Shown: piece after piece, positions 34,001-44,996 of the stretch
Layout of the letters: the number at the start of each line of letters is the position of its first letter
Position numbering within the stretch: the first letter of the stretch is position 1
Source of the DNA: Oscheius tipulae
Taxonomy: Eukaryota > Nematoda > Chromadorea > Rhabditida > Rhabditidae
Length of the DNA: 64,000 bases
Direction: 5' to 3'
Assembly (NCBI GenBank): GCA_037178975.1
Contig: JASJZH010000002.1
Span: forward strand, 2,294,001 to 2,358,000
Translations under genes and position numbers: made by a program
Notes under the pieces: generated by a model
What the model saw: the letters and a program-made list of their open reading frames with translations, nothing else
What the model was told of the DNA's origin: nothing
The model's database searches: none

Positions 34001-34659
34001 ACTGGATTAGACTCTGGGAACAGTCTGACTAGACTATTACTCTCTCTAGCTACCAAAGTACAGAAAGAGTGAGTCGATCTCTTGACCACCTACGAAGAAA
34101 GACCTCGCAGTGGCAACAAGAAGAGACCGAATGTCTAGGTAACATGCTCAAAATAGCCTCTTAGGGTCGTGTCCTCTGTCACAAACAAGCGGTCCGACCA
34201 TGTTCACGCCCCATTTTTTAGATCACAATGTAATCGACTGGCTTTTTTGGCTAAAGAGGCTACGGTACCTGTGTTCCGATGGTTAGAACAGGATCGTTCG
34301 TATAGAGGACAAAAACTTCTTTGACCTTGCACCCTTTACCAAACAGACAAAAAGCTGTTATTTTAGTTGGGGATTCGAACCCGCGATCTTTGGAGGCTGT
34401 AGGTAAAGACGCTAACCACTACACTAGACGAATAAATTTGTGCGCTTTGAAACCTGGAGCTGTATACTTACATTGTTGACCGTCAATAGTGGAGTAAGGA
34501 GACGGGACACGGGATTCTTCCTCCTTGTCATCTGAAATGTACCGTGTGTTGGGCCCACGACAAAAAGATAGAGAAAAGAAAGGAATGATTTGACCTACCA
34601 TCGTGAGCCGGTACAGGGATCCTCGAGTAGGACTCGCTTGGCAGAAATCTAGGCGCCAT
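31080..34659 (-). CDS. Microsomal cytochrome P450 (CYP2-clan type) with N-terminal extension
   Basis: A haem monooxygenase anchored in the ER, probably acting on xenobiotics or lipids. Nine exons keep frame: 34599-34659, 34472-34531, 33381-33483, 33207-33339, 32468-32742, 31911-32390, 31539-31793, 31218-31495 and 31080-31174 (579 aa). Two hydrophobic stretches (about residues 63-95) precede the hinge RRRNLPPGPLPLP. Downstream come the I-helix GGMETT (about 386), ExxR as ELLR (about 441), DPERF, and the haem loop NPFGMGKRTCLGENLA with its thiolate Cys near 522. All catalytic features are intact. The first two exons (40 residues, acidic and Pro-rich) join in phase across a 988-nt intron. They make the protein longer than the usual 490-510 aa. 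An alternative start is the ATG at 33481, right after a TTACAG acceptor, which would drop them. Confidence 0.88.
33075..33130 (-). repeat. tRNA-like relic in P450 intron 4
   Basis: The minus strand shows ATAGCCTAGTAGTCTCGTC (A-box-like) and GGGGTTCTAATCCTG (B-box-like). The stems do not close well, so it is SINE-like. Confidence 0.4.
33822..33978 (+). repeat. 150-bp direct repeat, copy 2, inside P450 intron 2
   Basis: Partner of 30484-30640. It lies in the 988-nt intron that separates the N-terminal extension exons from the conserved P450 exons, so the two copies bracket P450 exons 3-9. Confidence 0.8.
34365..34432 (-). repeat. tRNA-like unit with intact A and B boxes, downstream of P450 exon 2
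   Basis: The best tRNA-like match in the window. The minus strand has TCTAGTGTAGTGGTTAGCGT, then GCGGGTTCGAATCCCC with a good T arm. The possible acceptor stem pairs at about five of seven positions. It could be a decayed tRNA gene or a SINE head. A functional tRNA is less likely. Confidence 0.45.
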
Positions 34660-34721
34660 TTGGAACTCCTAATAGCTTATTTTAGGCCTATATTAGTCTG
34701 TTTCCATGGGATCCCCACTGG

Positions 34722-34730
34722 CTTTTTATA
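34722..34730 (-). promoter_or_regulatory. TATA-box-like element upstream of P450
   Basis: TATAAAAAG on the minus strand lies 63 nt upstream of the ATG at 34659. A second TATAA word and a CCCCGCC motif lie just beyond it. The spacing suits transcription starting near 34700 and favours the long P450 model. Confidence 0.4.
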
Positions 34731-35706
34731 CGACTTTTCTTGCCGAGTAGGCGGGGTTTATAAGCCCACCTTTCTCTCCGTCTCTCTCGCGCTTTGCAGC
34801 CAGACGGCCCCCAGGTCGTCGTGAACTTGTTATCACGTAACTGTGGGTAGAGACACACATGGCTGGCAGAGAACAGGTGTCCCCTTTTCTCTGAGTGTAT
34901 TCGAAATATGAATATGTTACGAAATGTAGCCAGTTTTCCTACTGCTCTGATCCTTTGTTCTCCGCTCGTCAGACTGTTTTGAGCCAACGTGAACATAACA
35001 AACTGCGGTCAAAACTAGGATCTTACACATTGTGTGTGGCTATTTTGTTCAGAGAACAACGGTACGGTAACTCTCTGGGTCCAAATTGATGCGTAATGGA
35101 GAGGGTAGCCATGTTTGTAAGGTGTCTCGGTCTCCTCTGGCAGTCTTCTCCAGGCGTCTTAAAGTTGTCAGTACTGTCTAGAGTCTACAGCAAATCGGTA
35201 CAGAGACAGTCGACTCTAGGAAAGTTTGGCTTCAGTAACATTGAATGCTACTGGACTGAATTTAAATGGATTCAGCCATCTTCAAGACTTGTCTTTGCAT
35301 ACTTTGTCTAGTCGCTTCGAGGTGCTGCTGCTAGAACCGATGCATATGAGCTCTCCATATGAGCTCTGAGAGTATCAATGGATTCTAGATCTAGTAACAA
35401 TTGGAGAAGCAGTTTTTTTACAAGGAAATCATGTCCATGAGTTTGAAACAGATGGGCATTCTTGAGATCAGAGATAAAGTGCTAGTTCAGGTGCTGGAAG
35501 AGTAATACTCTCGAAAATGCTCATGAATCAGACGAATGTTCCCCTAGCTTTGAAATAAAGTATAGACGCTTGACGCATTGCGAAGTGTCTGTAGTTTTCT
35601 CAACTCTCTGCGAGATCTAATGGCTCCGACTTTGCACTATTCTGTTTCAGACAGACCTGAGAAGAGACAGTGCTGTTTCTAACCATAAGCCTACCGTATC
35701 TCGTTT

Positions 35707-36057
35707 TCAGTCTTTTGTGTTCTGATGTCTATCCTTTCCCTCGGTATCATCTCGGTCTCTCTCACTACAAACTCTCCGCTCAGCATCAAGCAACATTTCT
35801 TGATTCGCGCTAATCGTGGCAACGGGTGCGGACGGAGTACGGTGTTCCGGGCGGAACAAGATGTCCTCGCGATGTACCGAAGCTGACTCCTTATCTTCAT
35901 TCTTAACCATGTGAAGGTAGTAATAGCGTCTATTTCGGTCCGAAAAGAATGATCCCAGTCTCTCGCCTGTTTTGCTGATCTCTGTTGTTCTGTGGTTGTG
36001 AAACAAACTGAAAACAAGACAAAAACCCCCTCTTTCTTCACCACTATCTGACATCAC
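35707..36057 (-). CDS. Hypothetical 116-aa frame, uncertain
   Basis: A single open frame starting MMSDSGEERG, acidic and Arg/Ser-rich, ending in HQNTKD. A second frame on the same strand is open over nearly the same length, and the sequence is GA-rich, which lowers stop frequency. No signal peptide, domain or splice context is visible. It may be noise. Confidence 0.18.
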   Translation of the reverse strand: MMSDSGEERGGFCLVFSLFHNHRTTEISKTGERLGSFFSDRNRRYYYLHMVKNEDKESASVHREDILFRPEHRTPSAPVATISANQEMLLDAERRVCSERDRDDTEGKDRHQNTKD

Positions 36058-38519
36058 ATAAACAACCTATGGAGTGAGAGAGAGAGAGAGAGAGAGATCG
36101 GACAAAATAGTTAATACGATAAGCTGTTTACTGAGAGACCGTCTAGTTTCAGAAGACTGGAGGGTATGGAACGAAAGATGGAGGTCCCATGTGATCAGAA
36201 CTGGTAGTACTGGCTGTTACGAAGAGAGTCAGGTCAGCTGGCACTGATTACCTATATTTGGGGTGGGGAACTAAATAGTCAACAAAAAGAGGCTATCTTT
36301 GGGAGAGGGGGAGTCCAGAAGATCTACGAATCGGTGGACTACCTTGAGTTGGGGATTCAAGAAAGAGTACAAAGGCTGACTTTCTGGACTACTATATGTA
36401 CTGTTCAAGAGTACAACTCGACTCATGTTCTGTAAACAGAATTCATAGTTTCACAGACAAGTTTCGGTATTTCGTAGTTATAAGATCCCTTGACTGCCTA
36501 GCATCAGTAGTAGTACAGGCCGTAGCAGATGAACCGGTCATGAGTACAGCCCACTGAACTTGACTCACAGTCCCCTACTGGTAGTCACCAGTAATTAAAA
36601 AGAGTACAAGTACCTGACCATATCTATACGCGTATGAGGATATACTTAATCGTTGATCTGTCAGGACTGGTCAGAATCTCCCAGTCCTTCCCTCAAACTG
36701 TTCAACAGAAACAGACTAAGAGTCAAAGCTTATACTGGGATCAGAGTACTGAGCATAGACTCTCTGCCTCTGTATAGAGTCTTAAGTTGGCCGGATAGTG
36801 TAAGGGATTGGTAGAAACTGTTTCCTTACTCTCTCATATTCTCATCCACGATATTCCCACCCACGAATCTCGACACGAGAACTGTCGACTTTCTACCAAG
36901 AGTCAAGCAAATAAACATACAGAGCCCTCAGACAACAGAACAGTTTAGTAGACTTCCGACTCTCCAATGACTGTCTCTCTTATGGGTTCTAACACGACAA
37001 CTACACACTTACACCATAGAACAAATCTATTCCGAATCAAACTCGAATCGCCCAGGCCCGCATCAATCAAGATGTGTTGTTGTTTTAGTTTATAACATCG
37101 ACACAAGTTCATTGATCGAAAGGCGAGAGTACAGCGAAATAGATCAAGAAGGGGTCTTTCTGTGTGCTATACGCACCTGATCAGGGTTGAGGCCATCTAG
37201 TCCTTTTGTAAGAGTAAAGCCCCTTTGGAAGCACTATTTGGTCAAGCCGTTGACCTATCCTAACTTGACATACGAACAAGACTACTAGAGTGCTTGATGG
37301 TCTGGTAGGCTTGACTCTCTTTAGAAGCGTAACCATCTCTTTACAAGGTCAACACTCCAACTCTTGAGAACCAAGATGTCCGCCACAGTTAGACAACAGG
37401 GTTATTTTTGACAGTAACACCAGTTAAATGTATTTTTCGGCTCGGTTAGTGACTTTCAGACTTTTGTATGTTTTCAAAAGTTGTTTCCTAGATAAAAATC
37501 TACAGCTTTCCAAGGCATTCCAAAGTCCAAAAATGTTGTTTTGAGACCGAAAAAGAACTTGGAAGTGGCGCACTAAGTGTCGCCACAGTTAGACAGCAGT
37601 CATCCTTTTTTCTACTCCCCTACGTGCGACTGTTCTCGGTCATTCCCGCCAGACAGTGTCCAGTGCCTGTCTAATTGGATTATACGCCAAGCGGCTACTC
37701 TCTCGCAACAGTCTGGCGCCCAAATAGGAGAGAAATGTTTCATTTTGTGACTTACAAATGGTTGGAAAGATCAAAATTGTGACTGTTTACAGTCCGTAAT
37801 TGAGTATTACCCTCTCAGTGACCTATTGGCTTTGAAACAGACATAAAGTAAATGAGAGTGAGACCCATGGAGCTCACAACCAGTATGAGTCAGAGCTGAA
37901 AGAGACAAGTTACCGTACCCCCTAGAACGATGACATTAAATCTGTCTCTCTCAAGAGATAAGAATGAACAGGTGTGTCTCTCAAGAGAGACAAGAGATAG
38001 CGATTGTATCCCATTGTAAGACCATGGTATTTGACTCAGTCATACTGATAGTAGGTAAGAGAAAGAAACTTGGGACATAGTCATTGGATTGTTTGTTAGA
38101 GACTCTTTCTAAAGGTGAGCGAATTCTACTTTATGCTTTCAGACATTTGGTACGAATGGTACTGACACAGTCTAGATAGGAAGTATACAGTAGAACGAGA
38201 CTCATGGTAGGGTATTTTGTCATGCAGATGTAAGAGTACGAGAAGTGGTAGTCTTATAGACAGACCAAGTTAGAAGCAGTTAGGCAGATGTAATCTTCTA
38301 GGAATTCAAATTTGAGTAAAGCATAGATCAGTCCGAAAGTTGCAACATTGCAGATCATTGGCTAGGTAAGGTGTTGTGAAATGTATCTGATTTAAAATAG
38401 CTACTTACCGGGACAAGGTGTGACAAGCTCTGAGAGTTCCGTATATCCAGAGCGGACAGAATAAAGCGACTCTTAAAAATCTGCATCTTCAAAGATGGCC
38501 GATAGACCCAAAGAGCGAG

Positions 38520-39323
38520 ATGCCTCTCAAAGGGCAAGCTAGTCGAACTGTAGGTGCACTTTTAGAACGCCCACACCACCGTTGCACTTTCGAACACATC
38601 CATCACCGGGTCTCTTATTTTTTTCAGTCAGTCACATTCATACCGTACTGGGCGCAAGTGCACTTTTCCAGGTCATTAGAACCCGATGTTTCTCATTTTT
38701 GTTCCTTCTTCCTTCATAGGTCACAATCGGCAAAAAAGATGCCAAACTTGACTTATGATCCATCTCTGCCATTTAAAAAAACTGCTATCAGGTGGGGCGA
38801 GAGAGTAGAAGAGACCAGAGAGGTAAGGGATGGGGTTTTGGGGGATGTTGCGATTCAAAAAGGTAGAGAAAAAGTAATATCTGTCTCTCTCTCTCTTCCT
38901 CCGTGTCTCCCTCTTCCTCTGTCTCTCTGTCGCCCTGTTACAAAACAAAAAAACTATCCTAAGCAAGGAGACGAAATAACAATGACCCAACTTTACTCTC
39001 CTTCCTCCCTTTCTTTCTGGACTTGTCCTGTTGTTTACAGCAGCATCCAACTAGTCCCTTCAATAGAGAGTTCAACCCCACCCAGTCCCAATCCCTCCCT
39101 TATTGTTAGTTCATTCCCTACACGTCTCTTCCCTATTCCACACTTGGTCCATTCTAGCGCAGTTGAGATGATTATTTGTATCAGCTTTGCGTCTCTCTCG
39201 TTCGGCAAAGTACAGGGTCAAATGCTGTGTCTTTATCACGAAGTATCCGTTAAACTGAGTAAGGGAAGCATCCTTCAGAGAGTCGCTTTAGTTACAAGCC
39301 TTGGTTCTCAAGAGTTGGAGTGA
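38520..39323 (+). CDS. Hypothetical 267-aa frame, uncertain
   Basis: An unusually long uninterrupted frame in a CT-rich segment where stops are rare. The middle is a SLSLPPCLPLPLSLC-type low-complexity run that looks like translated (CTCTGT)n repeat. There is no recognisable domain. The long frame is noted, but I lean towards chance. Confidence 0.12.
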   Translation: MPLKGQASRTVGALLERPHHRCTFEHIHHRVSYFFQSVTFIPYWAQVHFSRSLEPDVSHFCSFFLHRSQSAKKMPNLTYDPSLPFKKTAIRWGERVEETREVRDGVLGDVAIQKGREKVISVSLSLPPCLPLPLSLCRPVTKQKNYPKQGDEITMTQLYSPSSLSFWTCPVVYSSIQLVPSIESSTPPSPNPSLIVSSFPTRLFPIPHLVHSSAVEMIICISFASLSFGKVQGQMLCLYHEVSVKLSKGSILQRVALVTSLGSQELE

Positions 39324-40654
39324 TTCTGAAATCTTGTAAAGTGACGGTTACGCCTCTAAACAGAGAGCCTACCAGACCATGTAGCACTCCAGTAGTCTTG
39401 TTTGTATGTCAAGTTAAGAATAGGTCAACGGACTCTCGAACAAGACACAGGGCTTTAGAGTATTTGAGTAGTAAGTCTCCATGTTGTACGTTACCTGGCA
39501 GTTAAAGTCACTGATGACAATTCCCAAGTAGGGTACATCGATTGGCTATGTTCTGACTCTCTGGCATGGGTCAAAGGAAGATGTTTTGGCTCAGTACTCT
39601 TTGGTACAGGTTTTGAATAGAGGTGGTAGACAGCTCAACGGTTTTTTGACCCTTAGATGGGAATAGTCTCGGCTACGAGTCAAGCCAAGATAGTTTGACT
39701 CAATAGCGCTTGGTAGTCAGGGTACAACAACTCTTAAGTGAGTGTATTGACTCAGGACAAGAGTATGAGAGGTGTCTCACTGCCTCTGTGTGTCTCTCTG
39801 TCTCCCCGTTTTTGAATATGACTTTCTCGGCTGTCAATCCTTAAGGTAATCAGATAATCAGATACATAGACTCTTAGATAGGAGTACAGTCACCTTCTCC
39901 TCAATGGCCGAACATGGGTTAAAGCCAAGTGGCTTTCGGACTCCCAGCTCCTACGGCACCATCAAAGATCACCCATTACTCTGTCTCTCTTCCGCCTGCT
40001 CGTAATTCAAACCACCCGGTGCTGTCAACCAGTTGCCCAAAGTTGCCTTCTTTGGTTTTTTGCGACCTTGTCGACGTAATTTTTCAACGAAAGACCACTG
40101 GGACGACTACTGTAGGTCCAAAAAACTGTCTCGTGGTCCGGTTTTTTGTGTGTCCAGGCCTCGTGAAAAGAGAAGATGAAAGTGATAGTGGTTTTTTTGT
40201 CGGGGGAACGGACAAAAAGACAGGGAAATCCTTGGTTTGTCAGCTGAACAACTCTCCCTTTCCATAGGTGTTTTTGAGTTATGCGAACCCGATACAGATG
40301 GACTGAAACGGCTTCCGAGAGGTTCGAGTTTTTCGCTCTATGCAACAACAGATTTTGGGACTTTGCAGACCGAATATCTTGGTGCTGCCTCTCCGAATTT
40401 GTCAACTGAACCGTTCGGGGAACCGAAAATTGCTATGTAGGAGTAGCCAACTGTCTGGCCAAAGCACATACAACACATAGGCGTCAAGACACGGGCGGAA
40501 GTTTCCGGTTTTTTGTCTACAAGTTAGTAACGGACCGCAAAGTAACGTGGAAAAAGAGAGGTATAGGCAGAGAGAAAGAGAAACAGAGAAACTATATGTA
40601 GTACAGAAAAAGTAGGACATATCTTACGGAATCTAATTCGTTTATTCATACCGT

Positions 40655-41560
40655 CTCCTCACTAGGCCTTGGTCTTCTCGGCGTCGGCCTGTGTCATGTT
40701 ATCCTTCTTCTCCTGCTTCGCCGAGTCCACTACTTTCTTCTTCTCCTCCTCGTCGTCCGTCGGATACTCATTCGTCACCGGCGTCACGACTGGGTTGTTG
40801 ACGAAGCCCGGCTTGTTCTCCTTCGTCTCCGGAATCGGTACCGGCGTGGCTGGTTGAGTCGGAGATTCGAGTTTCTTGTTCTCCGAGACCTTCTTGGCCA
40901 GCGGCTCCTTCAGCTCTTGCTTCTTCTCTTCCACCTCCTTCTTGATCTCTTCCGGCTTTCTTCTGCTCGATAGGTAGCTCCGCCGGCTTCTGCTCCACTT
41001 CCGTCTGTGTCCTCTCCGTCAGTCTCGTCGTGGCTGCCCCCTACTCCGGCTGCGTCTCTTCAGTATTCAGTATCCTTCGAGACCAACTTGATTGGCGATT
41101 TCTTCACAGACGTCTTGCTCGAATTGAGTCGGGCGATCTTGCTCGCTACCGACTTGCCGGCTGTCATCTTCTCCATCGACGTACGTATTCAAGACGAACA
41201 GTATCGCGAACTGTCCGGGCTGCTCCAGTTGGCCAAAATGTTTCTTCCTGGGCAATTAGGAGTTATTCTCTTTTGTTATCAAAGATACAAGTTTCAAGAG
41301 TTACTTACAATTAGTAAACCTCAGTATTACGATCAGTGTTGCTGTTTTAAAGAGAAGCTTGCTACGAAGATAAGACGTTCTTGGAGTCAGATATGACACC
41401 TGTCCAGCTTAGAACGTAAGCCTACTCGACCTGGCCCCTCAGATTGTACCCGCATGCAATTGAGTTCGCTCAAGCATTGTTTACGGATCAAACTTTATCT
41501 TTATCTTTGAAGAGAAACTTGTCAATTACAGTTGTGTATTCTTGGGTATCTCCTACCAGA
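40655..41560 (-). repeat. Outer inverted-duplication arm, left (partner 57835-58705)
   Basis: The reverse complement of this stretch aligns with 57835-58705 across the coding part and roughly 150-200 bp of upstream sequence. Matching words include CTCCTAATTGCCCAGGAAG, GGTAGGAGAT and CTGTAATT. An insertion of about 150 bp lies near 41360-41510. The copies have diverged, so the event is old. Confidence 0.75.
40662..41255 (-). pseudogene. Broken copy of the Lys-rich membrane protein gene at 58.0 kb
   Basis: The C-terminal 90 residues remain readable (GFVNNPVVTPVTNEYPTDDE to MTQADAEKTKA) and match the intact gene at 58051-58692. Further upstream the frame shifts near 40935-40960, where EQKK runs into a Gly/Arg-rich wrong frame. 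The N-terminal end keeps RKKHFGQL and ILFVL, then jumps over most of the transmembrane and Lys-rich section (internal deletion), and lacks a usable ATG context. It lies inside the outer inverted arm and is very probably non-functional. Confidence 0.75.
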
Positions 41561-42500
41561 CACTGCAATCTATCTGTCTCTCTGTCTCTTCGTCCCTCAG
41601 GCTTTCCCTTCCTACAGTCACGTGAACCGCCGCAGACGGCTCCGTTTCCCCATCTGTCACGTCAATTTTTTTCAAGAGACCGCATGTGCGTTCGTCCTAG
41701 AATGTCACATGGTCATCGAGCGAGTCGGTGGCCTCCGACGTAGACTTCTTGCAACTACAGATTGCAAGAAGAGGGACCGGATATATTTTGGATAAGTGCT
41801 GGGTCACGGGTCTGGTAGACAGTGAGAGAGGGAGACATGTACTGTTCCGTGACCGAGAGTACAGGTCAGGCAAGTGGGTCAGGGCAAGGGACATGGGACA
41901 GACTACTGAACTCTAAGGAGTTTTTGCTAGGAAAGAGGGGGTGTACTGCTTCCTCTCCAGGGTGACCAATCTGTTTGTGCTGTCTATAGGAGCAATGATC
42001 AGACTCTTTCTGTCTCCTTGATTTATGGTGGCTTGCTGAGAAGTTGCTAAACTAACCTTGTCGGACAGTTGCGATATGAGATTTGGAGAGACAGAGACAG
42101 AGATGCCAATTACCTCTGTCCAAAAATCCTTCTTCTCTCTGACTCATCAGTCATACCATTCCCATCAAAAACTCGTCTTTCTACTGCTACCGGGACCTCT
42201 TCGCTATCTCGTCCTGAAATTGACCGCGTTGATTCCGAGGCAATGTGACCCACGAGATAGTTTCCTTCCTAACTGTGAGAGATACACACCCCGACCAATC
42301 TCCAAATGTTGCCTTCTGTACTTTTTTGCCGCGTCAGGGGGTCACGGTATCCGCACGAACAGTACATATCAGCGTAAAAGTGGAACGCCGCAACACCGGC
42401 GACCGTCAATCGGTCGTGGACTGAAATGTTGCCAAGAGAGCAGTTCGGGTGTTCCTTTTCTTTTGCAGAATGGGGTTCAAAACCGGGGACTAGGAACAGT
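41561..42500. other. Intergenic stretch, no supported gene
   Basis: About 0.9 kb. The 168-codon plus frame at 42058-42564 runs into the antisense of the claudin-like gene's last exon and has no motif. A compact inverted pair of ACCG/CGGT words occurs near 42398-42418. Confidence 0.4.
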
Positions 42501-43498
42501 TTATTCATTTGGGTATCTTGGTGGGGCGACTCGGAAGTCTTCCAGTTCCAAGGCTTCCCGATGAGTCAACTTCTGCCGGTGGTAGCAGCGACAGAAGCCA
42601 ATTGACCACAAGAGGACGGATCCAGTGATGTAGAGGAAGAAACTGTAGCCGAAAGATAGCTGAAACAGTTTTAAACAAACAGAGGTTCAATGACAGTGAT
42701 AGCTCAATTCCTTACCCGATATCCAACTGAAATCTTCTCCACTACCATTCCTGGGACGTACCGGCTTGTCATCATTGAAACTACCAAGATCAGGAAGATC
42801 AGAGCTGAAAAATAAAATACCGAGGTAAAAATCTGGAAAACCTGGGGCAAGAGCCAGAAACGCTGTAGGTTTCAGGCCTAGCTCTCTACCGAATCGGTGC
42901 TTTGAATATAGAGGAACTAGCAGAGAGACAGGGAGAAGAATAAGGAGGATTCTGGAGCAGTAAAGGGAAAGGTAGGCTTCTGAAATGGTCACTGAGCAAA
43001 CATTCTCCGAAACTCGGATACGTTGGAACCTACTTTGCGTACTCATATTTTCAAACAAAGCATATAGCGTTCTCCCGGAGTTTCATGGGCATATGTACAA
43101 GTTTTACAGTTCCAGAAATCCCCGAGGCACTTAAATGCCCTTTGTGGACGAGCTTGTAACAAGTGGTATAGGATGACGTAAGTTTCAAGAACCTACCAAA
43201 TCCTGGCTCCGCCGTCACGTGGAACGGTTCTTTGAAGATTTTGCCAGTCCCCCAAGGGAAGCATACAGTTCCGTTCTCTCCTAGAGCACAGTCTACATCC
43301 AAGCCCCTCTGTAACTTCTTTGTTTCTGGATTGTTTGCCTACCCGTACCTGAAACTCCGTTGTATCATCAACATTTGTTATGATTAGCCAGGACGCTGTG
43401 TAGTATCCCACAACTATTACTAGCCAGGAGAAAGATGACACGATGAATTCACAAAGTGTCCATCGTGTGGAAGCGGAACTTATGTTGTAGAGAGGCAT
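42501..43498 (-). CDS. Claudin-like four-transmembrane protein
   Basis: Five exons, 43349-43498, 43197-43308, 42842-42979, 42716-42804 and 42501-42659, stay in frame and give 215 aa. TM1 is about residues 15-40 (FIVSSFSWLVIVVGYY). The first extracellular loop has GLDVDC, eight residues, then C, resembling the claudin/PMP22 GLW-C-C signature with W replaced. TM2 is YCSRILLILLPVSLLVPLY, TM3 is TAFLALAPALIFLILVVSMM and TM4 is LSFGYSFFLYITGSVLLW. The cytosolic tail has HRQKLTHREALELED and ends APPRYPNE. Members form junctions or modulate channels; the role here is inferred from topology only. The donor of exon 3 has an alternative 5' position that would remove a short linker. Confidence 0.7.
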
Positions 43499-44055
43499 AT
43501 AGTTGGAAAGAAGACCGCCAACAGCGTTGTTACACTGTTGATAACGCAGTGTTTTTTTGTGTCTCTCTTACATGACAATCACTGTCTATTGTCTCCTTTA
43601 CTGACTCGCCTGTCAAAAACGGATCTAAAAGTCCAGCTTCTCAATCATAAAAACTGGGACTGTTCCGAACGTCGTTCGGGCTGCTGAAGTGCAGCCGGCA
43701 CCACCTGGCTGTCGCCAAAGTTGCACGCTGTTCCGATTTTTTCGGCCAGGGTCAGTTCGCAACAGATATTATAGTTGACACGAGAGAGACAGTAAAATTG
43801 AAACTCCAGTTATAGGCGGCTGCGCGGGGAGCGAGGTCGTCTGGGAAGTATGGGGGAACAGTTAGAAAAAACTGTTCAAGAGTACCAGTCTGAAAAACAG
43901 AGAGACAGAGATACATGGAGATAGAGAGAAAGAGACAGCTAGGTAGAGAAAGCGAGATTCAAAGAGACAGAGAAACAGGGCAACTGAGATAGAGAGACAG
44001 AAAAACAGAGAGACGGAGAGACAGAGAGACAGCTAGGTAGAGAGAAACAAAAGTC
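43499..44055. other. Intergenic, with (AGAGAC)n low-complexity tract
   Basis: The first 350 bp show no frame of note. From about 43895 to 44045 the sequence is almost entirely AGAGACAG-type repeat, and apparent frames across it are artefacts. Confidence 0.55.
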
Positions 44056-44559
44056 TCACGGGAAGAAAAAAATGTATTCAAGAAAACTTCGGAACCAGTT
44101 GCGAGCCTGCTTGTCCTCCTTGCCGCCTTCAATCCGTTGGTAGTCATCGCTGTTGCATCCGTCGCTCGTGCAGCAGCGAATCTCGTAGAGTCTCTCCACG
44201 AGCTGGTAAGCATCACCATTCTTCAGAATGCGAGTGTAGTGCCACATGTGCGGCAGACGAAGACTTCCATCACAGAGAGTGTTCAGCGTCAAGTTGAGGT
44301 AGCGGTCTTTCTTCGTCTCCTCGAAGTCCAGTCCGTTGGAGCAGCGAGCCGTCTCGAGCTGGACGGGGTAGTGACTACGTTCGCGAGGCAGGAAGGCAGT
44401 GACGGAGCTGTAGATGCAGAAGACCGACTGGGAGGGTAAACACTTGATGAGACCGCGGTCGCGGATTCCACGCTGATCGATATCCTGGGTCAGATGTTAG
44501 CACTTGAGGGCAGCCGAGCTGGACACGGGCAAAAGAGGCAGCAGCAGCCGAGGAGACAT
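44056..44559 (-). pseudogene. Ly6/uPAR-like protein gene with in-frame stop
   Basis: Reading from the ATG at 44559 gives a signal peptide (MSPRLLLPLLPVSSSAALKC), then a TAA codon at 44497-44499. The same frame continues open for 146 codons: GLIKCLPSQSVFCIYSSV, ARCSNGLDFEE, NTLCDGSLR and RCCTSDGCN. That is the Cys pattern and CC-x-x-x-x-CN ending of Ly6/three-finger proteins, which usually carry a GPI anchor. The frame ends NWFRSFLEYIFFFP then stop, or may splice at CCC|GTGAGA into a further exon. The stop falls right after the first mature cysteine. A 19-nt GT...CTAAC...AG segment spans it, but removing it breaks the frame. It may be a recent pseudogene, a null allele or a sequencing error. 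Confidence 0.6.
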
Positions 44560-44809
44560 CGTCGTCGAATACCATGCTTCCTTTTAGAACTGTAATTAGT
44601 TCCAACTATTTTTTTTCCAAGTTTTGCTTTTTACAAACGGTAGCGGTCGATTGGGTCAGAAGAGACGAGGCGAAGTTCTGATAGGCGTCGGGGAGCCAAT
44701 AAGGTAGGTAATCGACTTTCTGGACTATCAACCCACACTTCTTTGATCTGCATGGTTTTGACTCTGGTCATTTTGCATCTATGAGAGATACTATTAACTA
44801 TTTTCTCGT

Positions 44810-44935
44810 TTCTCTGTCTTTTGTTTCTCACAATCAGTCTCTCTGTGTCAGGGGTTCTGTCTCTCTGTCTGTCTCTTTATCTCCTTGTCTCTCTGTCTCT
44901 CTATCTCTCTGTTTCCCTGTCTCTCTGCCCAAAAG
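44810..44935 (+). repeat. (CTCTGT)n low-complexity tract
   Basis: An imperfect array of CTCTGTCT units, one of a family in this window that also includes 31825-31905, 43895-44045, 49280-49325, 52100-52180 and 63165-63255 (on either strand). Confidence 0.8.
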
Positions 44936-44963
44936 TGAAAGAACAAAACCTTTTTCTAACAAA

Positions 44964-44969
44964 TTTATT
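44964..44969 (-). terminator. Poly(A) signal of the gene at 44997-45645
   Basis: AATAAA on the minus strand, about 28 nt downstream of the TAA stop. It supports the strand and 3' end of that model. Confidence 0.5.
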
Positions 44970-44996
44970 TTTCGCAGCTACAACATAGAGATGTCT

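Larger units (their letters stand above)
34731..40640. other. 6-kb region with no well supported gene
   Basis: Between the P450 and the pseudogene copy at 40.66 kb I find no exon chain with splice sites and motifs. Features seen are a (GA)n run at 36070-36098, CT-rich stretches near 38880-38940 and 39780-39805, many GAGTACA words, and two copies of a CGCCACAGTTAGACA word near 37382 and 37580. Two long but motif-free frames are listed separately with low confidence. Confidence 0.5.

Noticed and set aside
34365-34432. Functional tRNA gene
   Set aside because: A and B boxes are good, but the acceptor stem pairs at only about five of seven positions and no clear anticodon loop forms. It is kept as a tRNA-like relic.
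39929-40405. Two opposing frames of about 110-125 codons
   Set aside because: Both strands are open over the same bases, neither has motifs or introns, and the region is gene-poor.
42058-42564. 168-codon plus frame
   Set aside because: It reads into the antisense of the last exon of the claudin-like gene and has no recognisable domain.
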